From Rhodococcus sp. Leaf247 (GTDB lineage: Bacteria; Actinomycetota; Actinomycetes; Mycobacteriales; Mycobacteriaceae): a stretch of 64,000 nt of DNA. Shown piece by piece: positions 1-8,848 of the stretch; position 1 is the stretch's first letter, and every line of letters starts with the position of its first letter. The position numbers and the translations under genes are program-made. The notes under the pieces are model-generated. The model had not been told where the DNA came from. It searched no databases and saw nothing but the letters and a program-made list of their open reading frames with translations. Location of the stretch: positions 186,157-250,156 of the forward strand of contig NZ_LMRP01000002.1 in NCBI RefSeq assembly GCF_001426185.1, read 5' to 3'.

Positions 1-2
1 CG

Positions 3-47
3 CAGCCCATGTTCACCGACACTCTGTCCACCGCTCCGGCGATCTGA
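3..47 (+). CDS. C-terminal tail of an upstream gene (partial)
   Basis: Fourteen codons in one frame run from the window edge to a TGA at 45-47. The next start codon follows 11 bases later behind a ribosome-binding site, which fits the end of an upstream operon gene. The piece is too short to identify, and it may equally be non-coding. Confidence 0.3.
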   Translation, partial: QPMFTDTLSTAPAI

Positions 48-58
48 CAAGGACTTTC

Positions 59-1621
59 GTGCCCGGACTCGCCCCGCAGCATCGTTCACTCACCGGCCGC
101 GCCACCATCGGAGATCAACTTCGACGGCACGCACGGACCCAGCCCGACAAGACGGCCTTCATCAGCTACGACGCCGACGGAGCGCGACAGGTCACCACCT
201 ACGGTCAGCTGGACAGCCGCGCCAACCAGTTCGCGAACCTGCTCCTCGACATGGGCGTGGGTCCGGGCCAGCGCGTGGCGTCCATGGCACGCAACAGTAT
301 CGACGTCGTCGTCGCGTACTACGGCTCGCTCAAGGTCGGGGCCGCCTTCACCGGAATCAACGTTCTCTACCGTGCGCCCGAGGTGCGGCACCAGCTCGAG
401 CACGCAGAACCCACGGTCGTGGTAGCAGGTGCCGAATTCGAAGACATCGTGAGAAGCGTTCTGCCGGAGGGCACGACGCTGATCATGTTCGGGGAAGAGT
501 ACGCACGCCTGACCGCCGAGACGCCGGACAGCGAGCCGGTCGTCGAGATGGACGAGAACGACATCGCGATGGTCATCTACACATCGGGGACGGAAGCTGC
601 GCCGAAGGGCGTGATGATTCCTCACCGCAACTTCCTGATCTCGACTGCTCCGGCATGGAGTTGGGGACTGAGGACCGGTCCGGAGGACACGTGGCTCTTT
701 GTCATGCCGTTCCACACCATTGCCGGCCTGGGATCCATGACGACCTTGACGCTGATGGGCGCGACACTCGTTCTTCCCGCGACCGCCGACCCCACGACGT
801 CGCTTCGGATCATTGCCGACGAGAAGATCTCCGTCATCGCGCAGACCCCGACGTTCTACTTCGCCCTCGCACGCGAATCCACGTTCGGTCCCGACTCGGT
901 CGGTCAGGTCCGCCGGTGCCTCACCTACGGCGGCCAGGTGTCGCCGAACACCATCTCCGCGTGGGCGTCTGCCGCGCCCGAGGCCATCTGGGGAACCTAT
1001 TGGGGGCAGTCCGAACTGTCCCAACTCGGCTCGGTGGGATGGTTCAGCACTCTCGACGACATCCCCGACGGCGACGCCTCCTGGATCGGCAAGCCGGTCA
1101 CGCACCTCGAGGTCAAGGTCGTCGACCCGGACGGACAGGAATGCGAGATCGGCGAGTTGGTCTGCCGCACACCGTCGGTGATGCTCGGCTACTTCAAGGA
1201 CGAGGCGAGGACGGCTGAGGTCTTCCGCGACGGGTGGGTGCACACGGGCGACATGGTGCGTGTCGACGCCGCGGGGAACCTCTTCTTCTACGATCGTATG
1301 AAGGACATGATCAAGTCGGGGGGTATGAACGTGTCGAGCCAGGAGGTGGAGCGCGTCATCCACGCCCATCCGCAGGTAGCGCGGGCAGCTGTTGTCGGCA
1401 TGCCGGATCCCTACTGGTCCGAAGCCGTCACTGCATTCGTCATCGCGGCAGATGGGACGACGCCCGATCCCGACGCCATCATCGAGTTCTGCCGCACCGA
1501 GCTGGCGTCGTACAAGGCGCCGAAGTCGGTCCACGTAGTCCGCGAACTTCCGGTCGATGCGCAGGGCAAGATCCTCAAGCGCGAGCTCCGCGCCATGGCC
1601 GTCGTCGAGGATCCTGTGTGA
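59..1621 (+). CDS. Acyl-CoA ligase (AMP-forming, ANL superfamily)
   Basis: This 520-residue protein is a class I adenylate-forming enzyme that should activate a carboxylic acid as acyl-AMP and transfer it to CoA. The P-loop-like motif YTSGTEAAPKG lies near residues 176-186; the usual GTTG is GTEA here. The hinge and C-terminal core motifs follow (GWVHTGDM, DRMKDMIKSGGMNVSS, and the catalytic lysine in QGKILKREL). The length is normal for the family. The start is GTG at 59, four bases after AAGGAC (49-54). Its stop overlaps the GTG start of the TetR gene downstream, so the two are translationally coupled. The substrate cannot be told from sequence; a fatty or aromatic acid is likely. Confidence 0.93.
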   Translation: MPGLAPQHRSLTGRATIGDQLRRHARTQPDKTAFISYDADGARQVTTYGQLDSRANQFANLLLDMGVGPGQRVASMARNSIDVVVAYYGSLKVGAAFTGINVLYRAPEVRHQLEHAEPTVVVAGAEFEDIVRSVLPEGTTLIMFGEEYARLTAETPDSEPVVEMDENDIAMVIYTSGTEAAPKGVMIPHRNFLISTAPAWSWGLRTGPEDTWLFVMPFHTIAGLGSMTTLTLMGATLVLPATADPTTSLRIIADEKISVIAQTPTFYFALARESTFGPDSVGQVRRCLTYGGQVSPNTISAWASAAPEAIWGTYWGQSELSQLGSVGWFSTLDDIPDGDASWIGKPVTHLEVKVVDPDGQECEIGELVCRTPSVMLGYFKDEARTAEVFRDGWVHTGDMVRVDAAGNLFFYDRMKDMIKSGGMNVSSQEVERVIHAHPQVARAAVVGMPDPYWSEAVTAFVIAADGTTPDPDAIIEFCRTELASYKAPKSVHVVRELPVDAQGKILKRELRAMAVVEDPV

Positions 1622-2244
1622 GCACGCCCGACGACGGACTCGACGCACCACGGGCCATTCGTAGCCGTCGCCGCAAGACCGACATCGCATCCACGGCCGC
1701 ACAGATCTTCGCTCGTGACGGATATGCCAACGTCGGCATGCGGGACATCGCCGACGCCGTCGGCATCCGCGGCGCCAGCCTGTATCACCACTTCACGTCG
1801 AAGGAAGAGATCCTCTTCGCCATCTGCCTCACGGTGACTCAGGAGCCGACAGACGACACGTTGCCGCTCCTCGACGCCCCCGGCACGCCGACCGAACGCC
1901 TGTCGAGCCTGGTCAGGGCCCATCTGCGGCACCTCACACGGCGGCGCGTCGAGTACATCGTCGGCCTGCACGAACTGGCATCGCTGATCCCGGAACACCG
2001 AGCCACGATCGAGGACTATCGCCGCCGATACCAGCGTCGAGTGCGCGACGTCATCGTGGCAGGGATGCGGACCGGCGAATTCACCGTGCCCGACGCCCGC
2101 CTCGCCGCGTTCGCGATGGTGGACATGCTCAACGGCATCAGCGCCTGGTACCACGAGGACGGTGACATGAGCATCGACGACATCGCCGATGCCTACGTCG
2201 ATCTGGCCGTCGGACGCCTACTCGGGGGGACTCCACACGCATAG
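1618..2244 (+). CDS. TetR-family transcriptional regulator
   Basis: This 208-residue protein has an N-terminal TetR helix-turn-helix at about residues 22-65 (IFARDGYANVGMRDIADAVG, then ASLYHHFTSKEEIL), followed by an all-helical ligand-binding domain. It starts at GTG 1618 inside the stop codon of the acyl-CoA ligase (GTGA overlap), so it probably controls that operon in response to an acyl-CoA or free acid. TetR regulators of fatty-acid genes are common in this arrangement, but the ligand is inference. A strong hairpin follows the gene at 2273-2300. Confidence 0.93.
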   Translation: MSTPDDGLDAPRAIRSRRRKTDIASTAAQIFARDGYANVGMRDIADAVGIRGASLYHHFTSKEEILFAICLTVTQEPTDDTLPLLDAPGTPTERLSSLVRAHLRHLTRRRVEYIVGLHELASLIPEHRATIEDYRRRYQRRVRDVIVAGMRTGEFTVPDARLAAFAMVDMLNGISAWYHEDGDMSIDDIADAYVDLAVGRLLGGTPHA

Positions 2245-2272
2245 CCCACGACGCCCTCGGTGCACGGTGTTC

Positions 2273-2300
2273 CAGCCCACCGAAACGTGTCGGTGGGCTG
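2273..2300 (+). terminator. Hairpin terminator after the ligase-tetR operon
   Basis: An 11-bp perfect stem, CAGCCCACCGA at 2273-2283 pairing with TCGGTGGGCTG at 2290-2300, has a six-base loop. It begins 29 bases after the TetR stop. There is no long T tract, which is usual for actinobacterial terminators. Confidence 0.7.
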
Positions 2301-2393
2301 CTGTAAACAGTGAGTAGGCAGACGGATATTTCCTGCCGGCGACGCTCGGTTCTCCGACGTCGAGCTAGCTGTTCGCACAGAATCGAGAACCAC

Positions 2394-3734
2394 ATGGACC
2401 ACGACAGTCGCGGCTTGGGCGGTATCCCCGCCGGCAATCCCGGTTTCACTATCGCAGTCGAGATCGACCGACCCTTCGACCAGATCGAACCGGACGAATA
2501 TCTCCGGCTGCTGCACCTGGTCGGTGACGACGCGGCCAGGATCGACCGTTCCCTGCTCGGTCACGCACGCGTCGTCCTCGACGTACCCGGTAGCGGATGG
2601 TGGGTCTCAGGGCAGGCCGCTCTCCATGCTGTCGACAGGCTCGCGAAGGAGTGGACCGTCCTCGGTGTCGAGACGAGCAGATCGGACCTCTGGTCCACTA
2701 ACCCCCACATGGCCGACAGTCGCCTACCCCGCACTCGCCGACTGCCGGCGAGTGAGGGCACGCGGTACACCGTCATCATCGAGGTCGAGCCCTTCGATGC
2801 CGATCACGGCGCTATCGAGCTCGCCCGGCACTTCCCGTTCGGCGAGCGCGCCGACGCCGTCGTCGCCGAGAACGGACTCGACCACATCATCGTGTCGAGG
2901 CGCGACCGCGACGTGTCCTGGGCCTGCCAGCTCACGGCAAAATCCTTGCACTCCATCAGCGGTGAGTGGTCCATCACGCGCATCAGAGCAGTCGAGACCG
3001 CGGTGTGGAAACGGGAGCACTCTCGTCCGCGCGTCGACAGACGACCGACTGCAATCCCGCAGTGGCAGTACGCACTCCGCATCGACGGCACCAGATGCGT
3101 CGTCGTCACCGACAAGGATGTCGACCTGGACAACTGGTACGCGAAGTACACCAACTCGGACGGTATGTCCGGCGTCGAGCAGTTCTTCCACGGCCCCGCT
3201 TGGTTGACCGACGACGGCATCGCGAACCTTCAGAGGAACGGCGACGCCATCGACGCATGGATCGCTCCCCTGCCCAGCGGTGGCCTACTCGACAACATCA
3301 CCGACGGATACGGCCGAGTTCTGCCCGTCGACGATTCCGACGGCACCGCAGCATGGTTGATGGAATCGATGTACGACAAGCCCGCCGGACTGATCATCGA
3401 ACTCGGTCCCAACGACTACGACCCAGACGACGAGGGGGACGTGTTCAACGCGCAGATCCACGTCCTCGACGACGGTGTCTACATGGTGCGACGATCGCGA
3501 GCCGTTCTCCAGCGACTCCGACTGGCCGACCATGGTGTCGAGGGGTTGGAACTGGACCTCTGGCATCACGACGATCATTTCGACGACTGCACGGACGGCT
3601 ACCTGTTCACCCGTGATACGCATTTGATCGCCAACGCGTGCGTCGCGTGGTTCCGCCAGAACGGAGTCACGGACAAGCGCAGTTCCCTGGGATGCTCGTA
3701 CGAATTCGTCGACCACCTCCCCCGCACTTCATGA
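2394..3734 (+). CDS. Unnamed 'DDCTDGYL' family protein, two-part form
   Basis: I do not recognise a named family. The 446-residue protein has no signal peptide or membrane segment. Residues about 1-215 are an unknown N-terminal half. Residues about 220-446 are clearly homologous to the whole 232-residue protein at 33753-34451, sharing PAGL(I/V)I(D/E)LGPN, MVRRSR, W-H-H-D-x-HFDDCTDGYLF and a C-terminal LGCS(Y/F)(D/E)F. A short decayed copy lies near 37671-37790. The start ATG 2394 lies in the sequence ACCACATGGACC; an in-frame start at 2310 is possible but its leader looks non-coding. The stop overlaps an ATG of the HD hydrolase gene (ATGA), so the two genes look coupled. Confidence 0.72.
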   Translation: MDHDSRGLGGIPAGNPGFTIAVEIDRPFDQIEPDEYLRLLHLVGDDAARIDRSLLGHARVVLDVPGSGWWVSGQAALHAVDRLAKEWTVLGVETSRSDLWSTNPHMADSRLPRTRRLPASEGTRYTVIIEVEPFDADHGAIELARHFPFGERADAVVAENGLDHIIVSRRDRDVSWACQLTAKSLHSISGEWSITRIRAVETAVWKREHSRPRVDRRPTAIPQWQYALRIDGTRCVVVTDKDVDLDNWYAKYTNSDGMSGVEQFFHGPAWLTDDGIANLQRNGDAIDAWIAPLPSGGLLDNITDGYGRVLPVDDSDGTAAWLMESMYDKPAGLIIELGPNDYDPDDEGDVFNAQIHVLDDGVYMVRRSRAVLQRLRLADHGVEGLELDLWHHDDHFDDCTDGYLFTRDTHLIANACVAWFRQNGVTDKRSSLGCSYEFVDHLPRTS

Positions 3735-3754
3735 CCTCCGACCGAAAGGACACC

Positions 3755-4462
3755 ATGCCGTCGACGTCCGACGCCCTCACCCGCGCAGTGCGCGATGTTC
3801 CTCTGAAAGACATGGATCCATCGCTGCTCGCCCACGCCATCCGCTACGAGGTAGGTGGCCACGGACTCGACACCTCCTCTCTGCAGGACGCGCTCGCTGT
3901 CGCGTCGTACGCACACCTGACGCAACGGCGTACTGCGCGCGGTGATCAGATCAACGACCCCTACATCACGCATCCGTCTCGAAATGTGCTGAGACTGAGC
4001 AGGTACGGGTGCTCGGACCTCGACGTTCTGGTGGCTACCGCCCTGCACGACACCGTCGAGGACCAGGCGGACCGCATCGTCGAGGTACTCGGCGGCTCGA
4101 CTGCACTCGGCGCTATCGAGACCCACTTCGGCGCGGAGGTCGCCAGGCTCGTCGATGCCGTGACCACTCCGCCGAAGAACGGCCGGGATCGCGCAACGCA
4201 GTACGCCGAACACGTGACGACAGTAATCCGCGACCCGAAGGTTTTCCTGGTCAAGGTGTCCGACTTCGTCGACAACGCCGGCAGCCTGAAGTACCTCGCA
4301 GACGAGGCAAAGCGAGCCAAGCTGCTGCGCAAGTACGCGCCGCTCGTCGAGATCTTCGAGGCTGCCGCCACCGAGCACGGCGAGGCGCTCGGTCTCACGG
4401 CGGACGGGATGCAGGAATTGCGCGGTCACCTGGCGTCGATCAGGGAACAGACCAGTGGCTGA
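3755..4462 (+). CDS. HD-domain hydrolase, MESH1/SpoT-like
   Basis: This 235-residue protein has the HD-domain signature of (p)ppGpp hydrolases: Y-I-T-HP around H73, ALHDTVED with H98-D99 and E102-D103, and KVSDFVDN with D170 and N174. Those residues bind the metal and nucleotide in SpoT and MESH1. No synthetase, TGS or ACT domain is present, so it is a stand-alone small hydrolase. Alarmone or another nucleotide is the likely substrate, by family inference. The start at 3755 has GAAAGGA four bases upstream; an in-frame ATG at 3731 overlaps the upstream stop. It is cotranscribed with the DDCTDGYL protein and converges on the MazG-like gene. Confidence 0.85.
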   Translation: MPSTSDALTRAVRDVPLKDMDPSLLAHAIRYEVGGHGLDTSSLQDALAVASYAHLTQRRTARGDQINDPYITHPSRNVLRLSRYGCSDLDVLVATALHDTVEDQADRIVEVLGGSTALGAIETHFGAEVARLVDAVTTPPKNGRDRATQYAEHVTTVIRDPKVFLVKVSDFVDNAGSLKYLADEAKRAKLLRKYAPLVEIFEAAATEHGEALGLTADGMQELRGHLASIREQTSG

Positions 4463-4469
4463 TACCGCG

Positions 4470-4769
4470 TCATTCCAACCAGACGCGATCTGCGAAGCCA
4501 CCGCGCCGCTCCCGCTTGTCCGCCGCTAGGGCGGCCACATCAGCCATCGTGAGCCCTAGGGACGTCGCCAGACAACTAACGACCTCGAACACGTCCGCCA
4601 GCTCTTCCGGCCGGTCGTCGCGACCGGCGCGTCGGAACTCGTCGGCCTCCTCCATCAGCTTCTCGGCGAGTGCCAGCTCGAACTCGTGTGTGTCGAGCTG
4701 TCGCGTCCGAGGTATACGGCCCGACTGCTCGATGATGTCGGGAATCAGATCGCGAACGAGTTTGCCCAT
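4470..4769 (-). CDS. MazG-like nucleotide pyrophosphohydrolase
   Basis: This 99-residue protein begins MGKLVRDLIPDII, the typical opening of small house-cleaning NTP pyrophosphatases of the all-alpha MazG/phosphoribosyl-ATP pyrophosphohydrolase superfamily. The metal-binding pattern appears as EKLMEEADEF and EELADVFEVV. It should hydrolyse a nucleoside triphosphate to monophosphate and pyrophosphate; the exact substrate is unknown. The start ATG at 4769 lies 18 bases from the ATG of the divergent HNH gene. Its 3' end lies 7 bases from the end of the HD hydrolase gene, which converges on it. Confidence 0.85.
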   Translation of the reverse strand: MGKLVRDLIPDIIEQSGRIPRTRQLDTHEFELALAEKLMEEADEFRRAGRDDRPEELADVFEVVSCLATSLGLTMADVAALAADKRERRGGFADRVWLE

Positions 4770-4787
4770 ATCGCTAAGTTTGATGCC

Positions 4788-5885
4788 ATGCACCCGCGCA
4801 CGCCAACCGACGCCCTGACGCTCGGCCAACATCTGGTCAGTGTTCTGGACAGCGGGGCACGAGTCGCGACCTACAAGCTCGCAGTCCTGGTCGCTCTACT
4901 CGAGTACTGCGTCGAACACGTTCCTGCGGAACAGGATGCGACCATCGACGTCGACTTGACGGACCTCGCGGAACGCGTCATCGCCCTCTATTGGCGTCAG
5001 GTGCGCGACTTCGAGGGCGTGTACCTCCGGCAGTCGTCCAACCGGATCGCGAAAATCCCGGATGCGGTGCGGCAGTTGGCCGCGCAGACCCGGTCGTTCG
5101 GCCGCGATCTTCCTCTCGAGACCGCGGCCGCTTCGGCACCCGAACTGTGGGAGAAGACGGTCGACACAGTTCGGCTGACCATGATCCAACAGCCACTTCA
5201 TCGCCTGCAGAAGGTTCCGGGCGCCTCGACCCACTCGACGTTTCTCTACGACGATTCCTGGATGAACGACGCGGTGGGCAGGAAGCGGATCGCAGAAGTC
5301 GGTAATCGCATCACCCTGTATCCGGGTGTCGCTTTCGGCCTCGCGCGCTTGTCCGGTCTTCTCAAGCCAGGTTTCTTGCTTGCATGGGTAGACGACGTGC
5401 GTCGAATGAACCCTGCATTGTCCGACGGCGTCCCAGACTTCGAGGGGCATCTCTTCGGCCAGGACCGCATCGCTCTGCAGAGACCACGGCAGGTCCTGAT
5501 CGACGAGTACGGGGACCGCTGCTTCTACTGCGGATCACGGGTGGGGCCGGCAGCCCATGTCGACCACGTCCTGCCCTGGTCCCGAGTCGGACTGGACGGA
5601 CTGGCCAACCTGGTGCTCGCCTGCTCGCGGTGCAACACGAGCAAATCCGATCTGCTCCCTGAACGCACCCACGTATCTCGAGCACTGGATCGCGATCCCG
5701 ATCGATTGACAAGTCTGGCCGCGGCCATCACGTGGCCAGTTCAGTACCACCGAGTCGTCACTGCTGCTCGGGGTCTCTACGCCACTCAGCCCGATGCGTC
5801 ACCGCTGTGGCGCGCGCCGGGCGACGTCGTTCCCCTCACTCGGGATGTCACGTGGCTGCACTCGAAAGTAGTTTTCCACGGCTGA
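4788..5885 (+). CDS. HNH endonuclease
   Basis: The 365-residue protein ends in an HNH nuclease module at about residues 245-285: CFYCGSRVGPAAHVDHVLPW, then NLVLACSRCNTSKSD. The paired CxxC motifs bind a structural zinc and the H-x-D-H/N/K residues form the active site. Residues 1-240 are not recognised. The start ATG at 4788 shares an 18-base divergent region with the MazG-like gene, so the two promoters must overlap the coding starts or be leaderless. A free-standing HNH protein next to nucleotide hydrolases could belong to a defence or stress module, but this is inference. Confidence 0.83.
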   Translation: MHPRTPTDALTLGQHLVSVLDSGARVATYKLAVLVALLEYCVEHVPAEQDATIDVDLTDLAERVIALYWRQVRDFEGVYLRQSSNRIAKIPDAVRQLAAQTRSFGRDLPLETAAASAPELWEKTVDTVRLTMIQQPLHRLQKVPGASTHSTFLYDDSWMNDAVGRKRIAEVGNRITLYPGVAFGLARLSGLLKPGFLLAWVDDVRRMNPALSDGVPDFEGHLFGQDRIALQRPRQVLIDEYGDRCFYCGSRVGPAAHVDHVLPWSRVGLDGLANLVLACSRCNTSKSDLLPERTHVSRALDRDPDRLTSLAAAITWPVQYHRVVTAARGLYATQPDASPLWRAPGDVVPLTRDVTWLHSKVVFHG

Positions 5886-5957
5886 GTCTCACGGCGTCAG
5901 CAACGACCTTCAGGCCGCGAGGGTTGCGCCACGCGCGGATGGTGGTGCGGGCGCTGA

Positions 5958-7703
5958 TCAGTCGTCGACAACGACTCCGTACCGGGTTGCCAGAGCGGCG
6001 AGACCATCGTCGTACCCCTGCCCCACTGCTCGGAATCTCCACGCGGTGCCCCGCCGGTAGATCTCGGTCAGAATGAGACTCCGCTCGGTAGTTGCGGCAT
6101 CCAACACTGCAGTCGCGATACGCGATTCGGGCGTGGAGAGCGAGATGGACACCGCACCGACATCACCGAACGTGTGCTCGTTCTCGATCGCCGCGGCGAT
6201 CACGATGCGCTCGATGTCGTCGGGCACGGCACTCAGATCGATGCGGACGCCCTGCTCGCTGTCCCCGTCGAGGGACAGCACCACTGCCCCGTCGGACGTC
6301 GACGGGGCGTTGTAGAACACGAAGTCTTCGTCGCTGGACACCACGTCATCCGCTGTCGTCAGGAATGCGACCACGTCGACGGCGATGGGGTCGGCGTCGG
6401 CGGCGCGCCATGATGCATCCACAGTCACCACGGTGGTGTTCTCCGGCAGATCGACGACGCCGCCCCGCGGAACGAGTGGGGTCAGTGTCCGCCGGGTCCT
6501 CACCTCGATGCGCGGAGTCACCTCGTCGAGGTTCAATGCTCTGTCCACGTCGATCGAGGACAGCGTCGTCAACTGTCGTTCCCGTACGCGCGGCATACGC
6601 GGGTCACCGTCGCCGTGGGACAGCAGGAGTACGTCGGTCACGCCTGCACTCAGATTGACGGCAGGGGTGGCGCCCAGTTGGATCAATCGCGACCGCATGA
6701 GCACCGACTCGGCGTGGGATCCGCCCATCACCAGGACACGGCGAGTCGACCAGGGTGCGGCGGACGGGGTCGGCAGAGGCATCGTCGCCACGACGGGCTT
6801 CCGCGGACCTTTTCGTGTGCCGGGGCGGACGGCGCGCATCAGATCGTGCAGCACGTACTCCGTAATTACCGGAATGCCCTGCGAGCGCGCCCGAGTCACC
6901 TTCACACTCTCCGACGCGGAATCGGAACAGACGACGACGCTGGTGTACCTACTGACGGAGTTCATCACGTCGAGCCCGGCATCGGTCAACTGCTCGGCCA
7001 GACGCAGTCGCGGGGTGCGCGTGTCGCCGCTGATGACGACGCGCATCCCTCTGATCAACCCGTGCGCGACATCGAGCCGTCCGGGGTTCTCCCAGGGGCA
7101 CTGCCTTCGAGGGATGGAGTCCGGGTAAAGGGTCAGGCGGTCACTGCAGGTGACGACCGGGAGCGGCAGATCGAGTGAGCGCGCGAGCCGAGAGCTGTGG
7201 GTGAAGATCTGCGCCAGGACGCGGGCGTCGTCGTACGCGTCGTGCGCCTGGGACTGCATCACCTTCCAGTGCGCAGCGAGGGTGGACAGCTTGTGATTCG
7301 AGAGGTCCGGCTGGAGTCGTCGGGACAGAGCCAAGGTGCACAGCCGCTGACGCGTCGGCATGTCCAGACCGGCCCGCATCGATTCGAGCTTCAGGAATCC
7401 GTGGTCGAAGCTGGCGTTGTGAGCCACCATCGTGCGCCCGTCGAGCATCGACATGAGGTGCGGCGCGATGTCTTCGAAGCGCGGAGCACCGGCCAGCCGC
7501 TCGGGTGTCAGGTTGTGAATGTGGACCGGCCCGGGATCGCACCCGGGATTGACGAGTGTCGACATCTCACTCCCGACCCGTCCGTGATCGTCCAGGGTCA
7601 GGGCAGCAACACTCAACACCCGGTCACTGTTCGCCTTCAGCCCTGACGTCTCGACGTCGACCACGACCCAGCGGTCGTCGGGCACCGAGGTTGCACTGCG
7701 CAT
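5958..7703 (-). CDS. DEDDh exonuclease-BRCT-TerD fusion protein
   Basis: This 581-residue protein joins three modules. Residues about 11-170 form a DnaQ-type 3'-5' exonuclease with D16-x-E18 (DVETSG), NASFD at D100 and HxAxxD at H154-D159. Residues about 218-292 form a BRCT domain (GMRVVISGDTRT), with a second BRCT-like stretch at 320-385. Residues about 420-581 match TerD, the calcium-binding tellurium-resistance fold, with DVVAFLTTADDVVSSDEDFV, VPDDIERIVIAAAI and the RRGTAWRFRAVGQGY ending. The start ATG 7703 was chosen because AAGG lies 9 bases upstream; ATG 7709 is too close to it. The protein links DNA processing to the Ter stress system; no other ter gene is in the window. Confidence 0.88.
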   Translation of the reverse strand: MRSATSVPDDRWVVVDVETSGLKANSDRVLSVAALTLDDHGRVGSEMSTLVNPGCDPGPVHIHNLTPERLAGAPRFEDIAPHLMSMLDGRTMVAHNASFDHGFLKLESMRAGLDMPTRQRLCTLALSRRLQPDLSNHKLSTLAAHWKVMQSQAHDAYDDARVLAQIFTHSSRLARSLDLPLPVVTCSDRLTLYPDSIPRRQCPWENPGRLDVAHGLIRGMRVVISGDTRTPRLRLAEQLTDAGLDVMNSVSRYTSVVVCSDSASESVKVTRARSQGIPVITEYVLHDLMRAVRPGTRKGPRKPVVATMPLPTPSAAPWSTRRVLVMGGSHAESVLMRSRLIQLGATPAVNLSAGVTDVLLLSHGDGDPRMPRVRERQLTTLSSIDVDRALNLDEVTPRIEVRTRRTLTPLVPRGGVVDLPENTTVVTVDASWRAADADPIAVDVVAFLTTADDVVSSDEDFVFYNAPSTSDGAVVLSLDGDSEQGVRIDLSAVPDDIERIVIAAAIENEHTFGDVGAVSISLSTPESRIATAVLDAATTERSLILTEIYRRGTAWRFRAVGQGYDDGLAALATRYGVVVDD

Positions 7704-7775
7704 GGACATCCACCTTCGCGAGGAAACAGACTGCCCGGTCACTATGCATGATGACCACGACATCGCGCCCGCCCG

Positions 7776-8786
7776 TCAGTCGGGCGGCGTGCCGGTACTC
7801 GCTCGAGTCACCAACCTGGGCGCGATGCTGAAGCGCCGTGTACTTCGGGTGCCGGACTCGATCTGCGCGAGCAGGATCTCGACGCTCCGGATCCCCACTT
7901 CGCCGAATTCCTGACGGATCGTGGTCAGGGGAGGCGAGTAGAACTCGGCATCGGGCACGTCGTCGAAGCCGACCACGCTGACATCGCGCGGAACGCTTCG
8001 GCCGGCGGCGTCGAAGGCGCGGAGCACCCCTAGGGCCATGGAGTCGTTTCCCGCGAACACCGCGGTGACGCCCGCGATCTGCGCCAGGACAGTGCCGGCG
8101 GCGCACCCCGATTTGGCGGTCCAGTCCCCGTTCAACATCGGCGGCGGGTCGATACCCCTGTCCTCGTGGGCCATTCGCCAGCCGCTCACCCGGTCGGCCG
8201 CCTCGTACCAACCGAGCGGACCTGCAACATGCCACACCTCGCGGTGCCCGAGGTCCAACAGGTGCGACGTGGCTTCTCGCGCTCCCGCGACCTGGTCGAC
8301 GGACACGACGGCCAGTTCCCCGGCGGGCGAGCCCTCCACCGCGACGAGTGGAAGGTCTCCGGCCAGTCCGGCGATGTCACCGTTGTCGGTTCGGAGAGGC
8401 GCGATCACGACGACGCCGTCGACACCTTGCTTCTGCAACCGACGGACGCAGGCATTGATCGCGTCCTCGTCGAGTGACGTAGGGACACCCACCAGCACCG
8501 AGTAACCGGCCTGTCGCGCAGCACGTTCGACGCTGTACAGCGTCGAGACCGGCCCATACAGAGCATGACCGGTCCCGACGATGCCGATAGTGCGATTACT
8601 GCCGGTGACCAACGCACGGGCAGCGGTGTTGGGCCGATACCCGAGTTGTGTGATCGCCTGGTTGACCCGCGTCCTCGTTGCTTCGGTGACATTCGGGTGA
8701 CCGTTGATCACGCGGGACACGGTCTGGTGGGACACGCCTGCGAGTCGGGCCACGTCTGTCATGGCCGGTCCACGTGTCGGCGTCAT
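7776..8786 (-). CDS. LacI-family repressor of the sugar import operon
   Basis: This 336-residue protein has the LacI N-terminal helix-turn-helix (MTDVARLAGVSHQTVSRVIN) followed by the hinge and a periplasmic-binding-protein-like effector domain (VFAGNDSMALGVLRAFDAAG, VVGFDDVP). ATG 8786 is used here; ATG 8762, giving MTDVARLAG, is the alternative. It lies 62 bases downstream of the gguB permease gene in the same direction, as the last gene of the sugar operon. The likely targets are the two operator-like sites upstream of chvE at 12990 and 13045. The effector sugar is unknown. Confidence 0.92.
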   Translation of the reverse strand: MTPTRGPAMTDVARLAGVSHQTVSRVINGHPNVTEATRTRVNQAITQLGYRPNTAARALVTGSNRTIGIVGTGHALYGPVSTLYSVERAARQAGYSVLVGVPTSLDEDAINACVRRLQKQGVDGVVVIAPLRTDNGDIAGLAGDLPLVAVEGSPAGELAVVSVDQVAGAREATSHLLDLGHREVWHVAGPLGWYEAADRVSGWRMAHEDRGIDPPPMLNGDWTAKSGCAAGTVLAQIAGVTAVFAGNDSMALGVLRAFDAAGRSVPRDVSVVGFDDVPDAEFYSPPLTTIRQEFGEVGIRSVEILLAQIESGTRSTRRFSIAPRLVTRASTGTPPD

Positions 8787-8848
8787 CGTCCCCCCGTTCG
8801 CTCGATGGTCGTACCTGATCTCAGCACGCCCGAGCGCTTCCTGCCTGT

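Noticed and set aside
86..1702. A 538-codon minus-strand frame opposite the first acyl-CoA ligase
   Set aside because: It mirrors a recognised gene, is Arg-rich, and has no ribosome-binding site or family signature.
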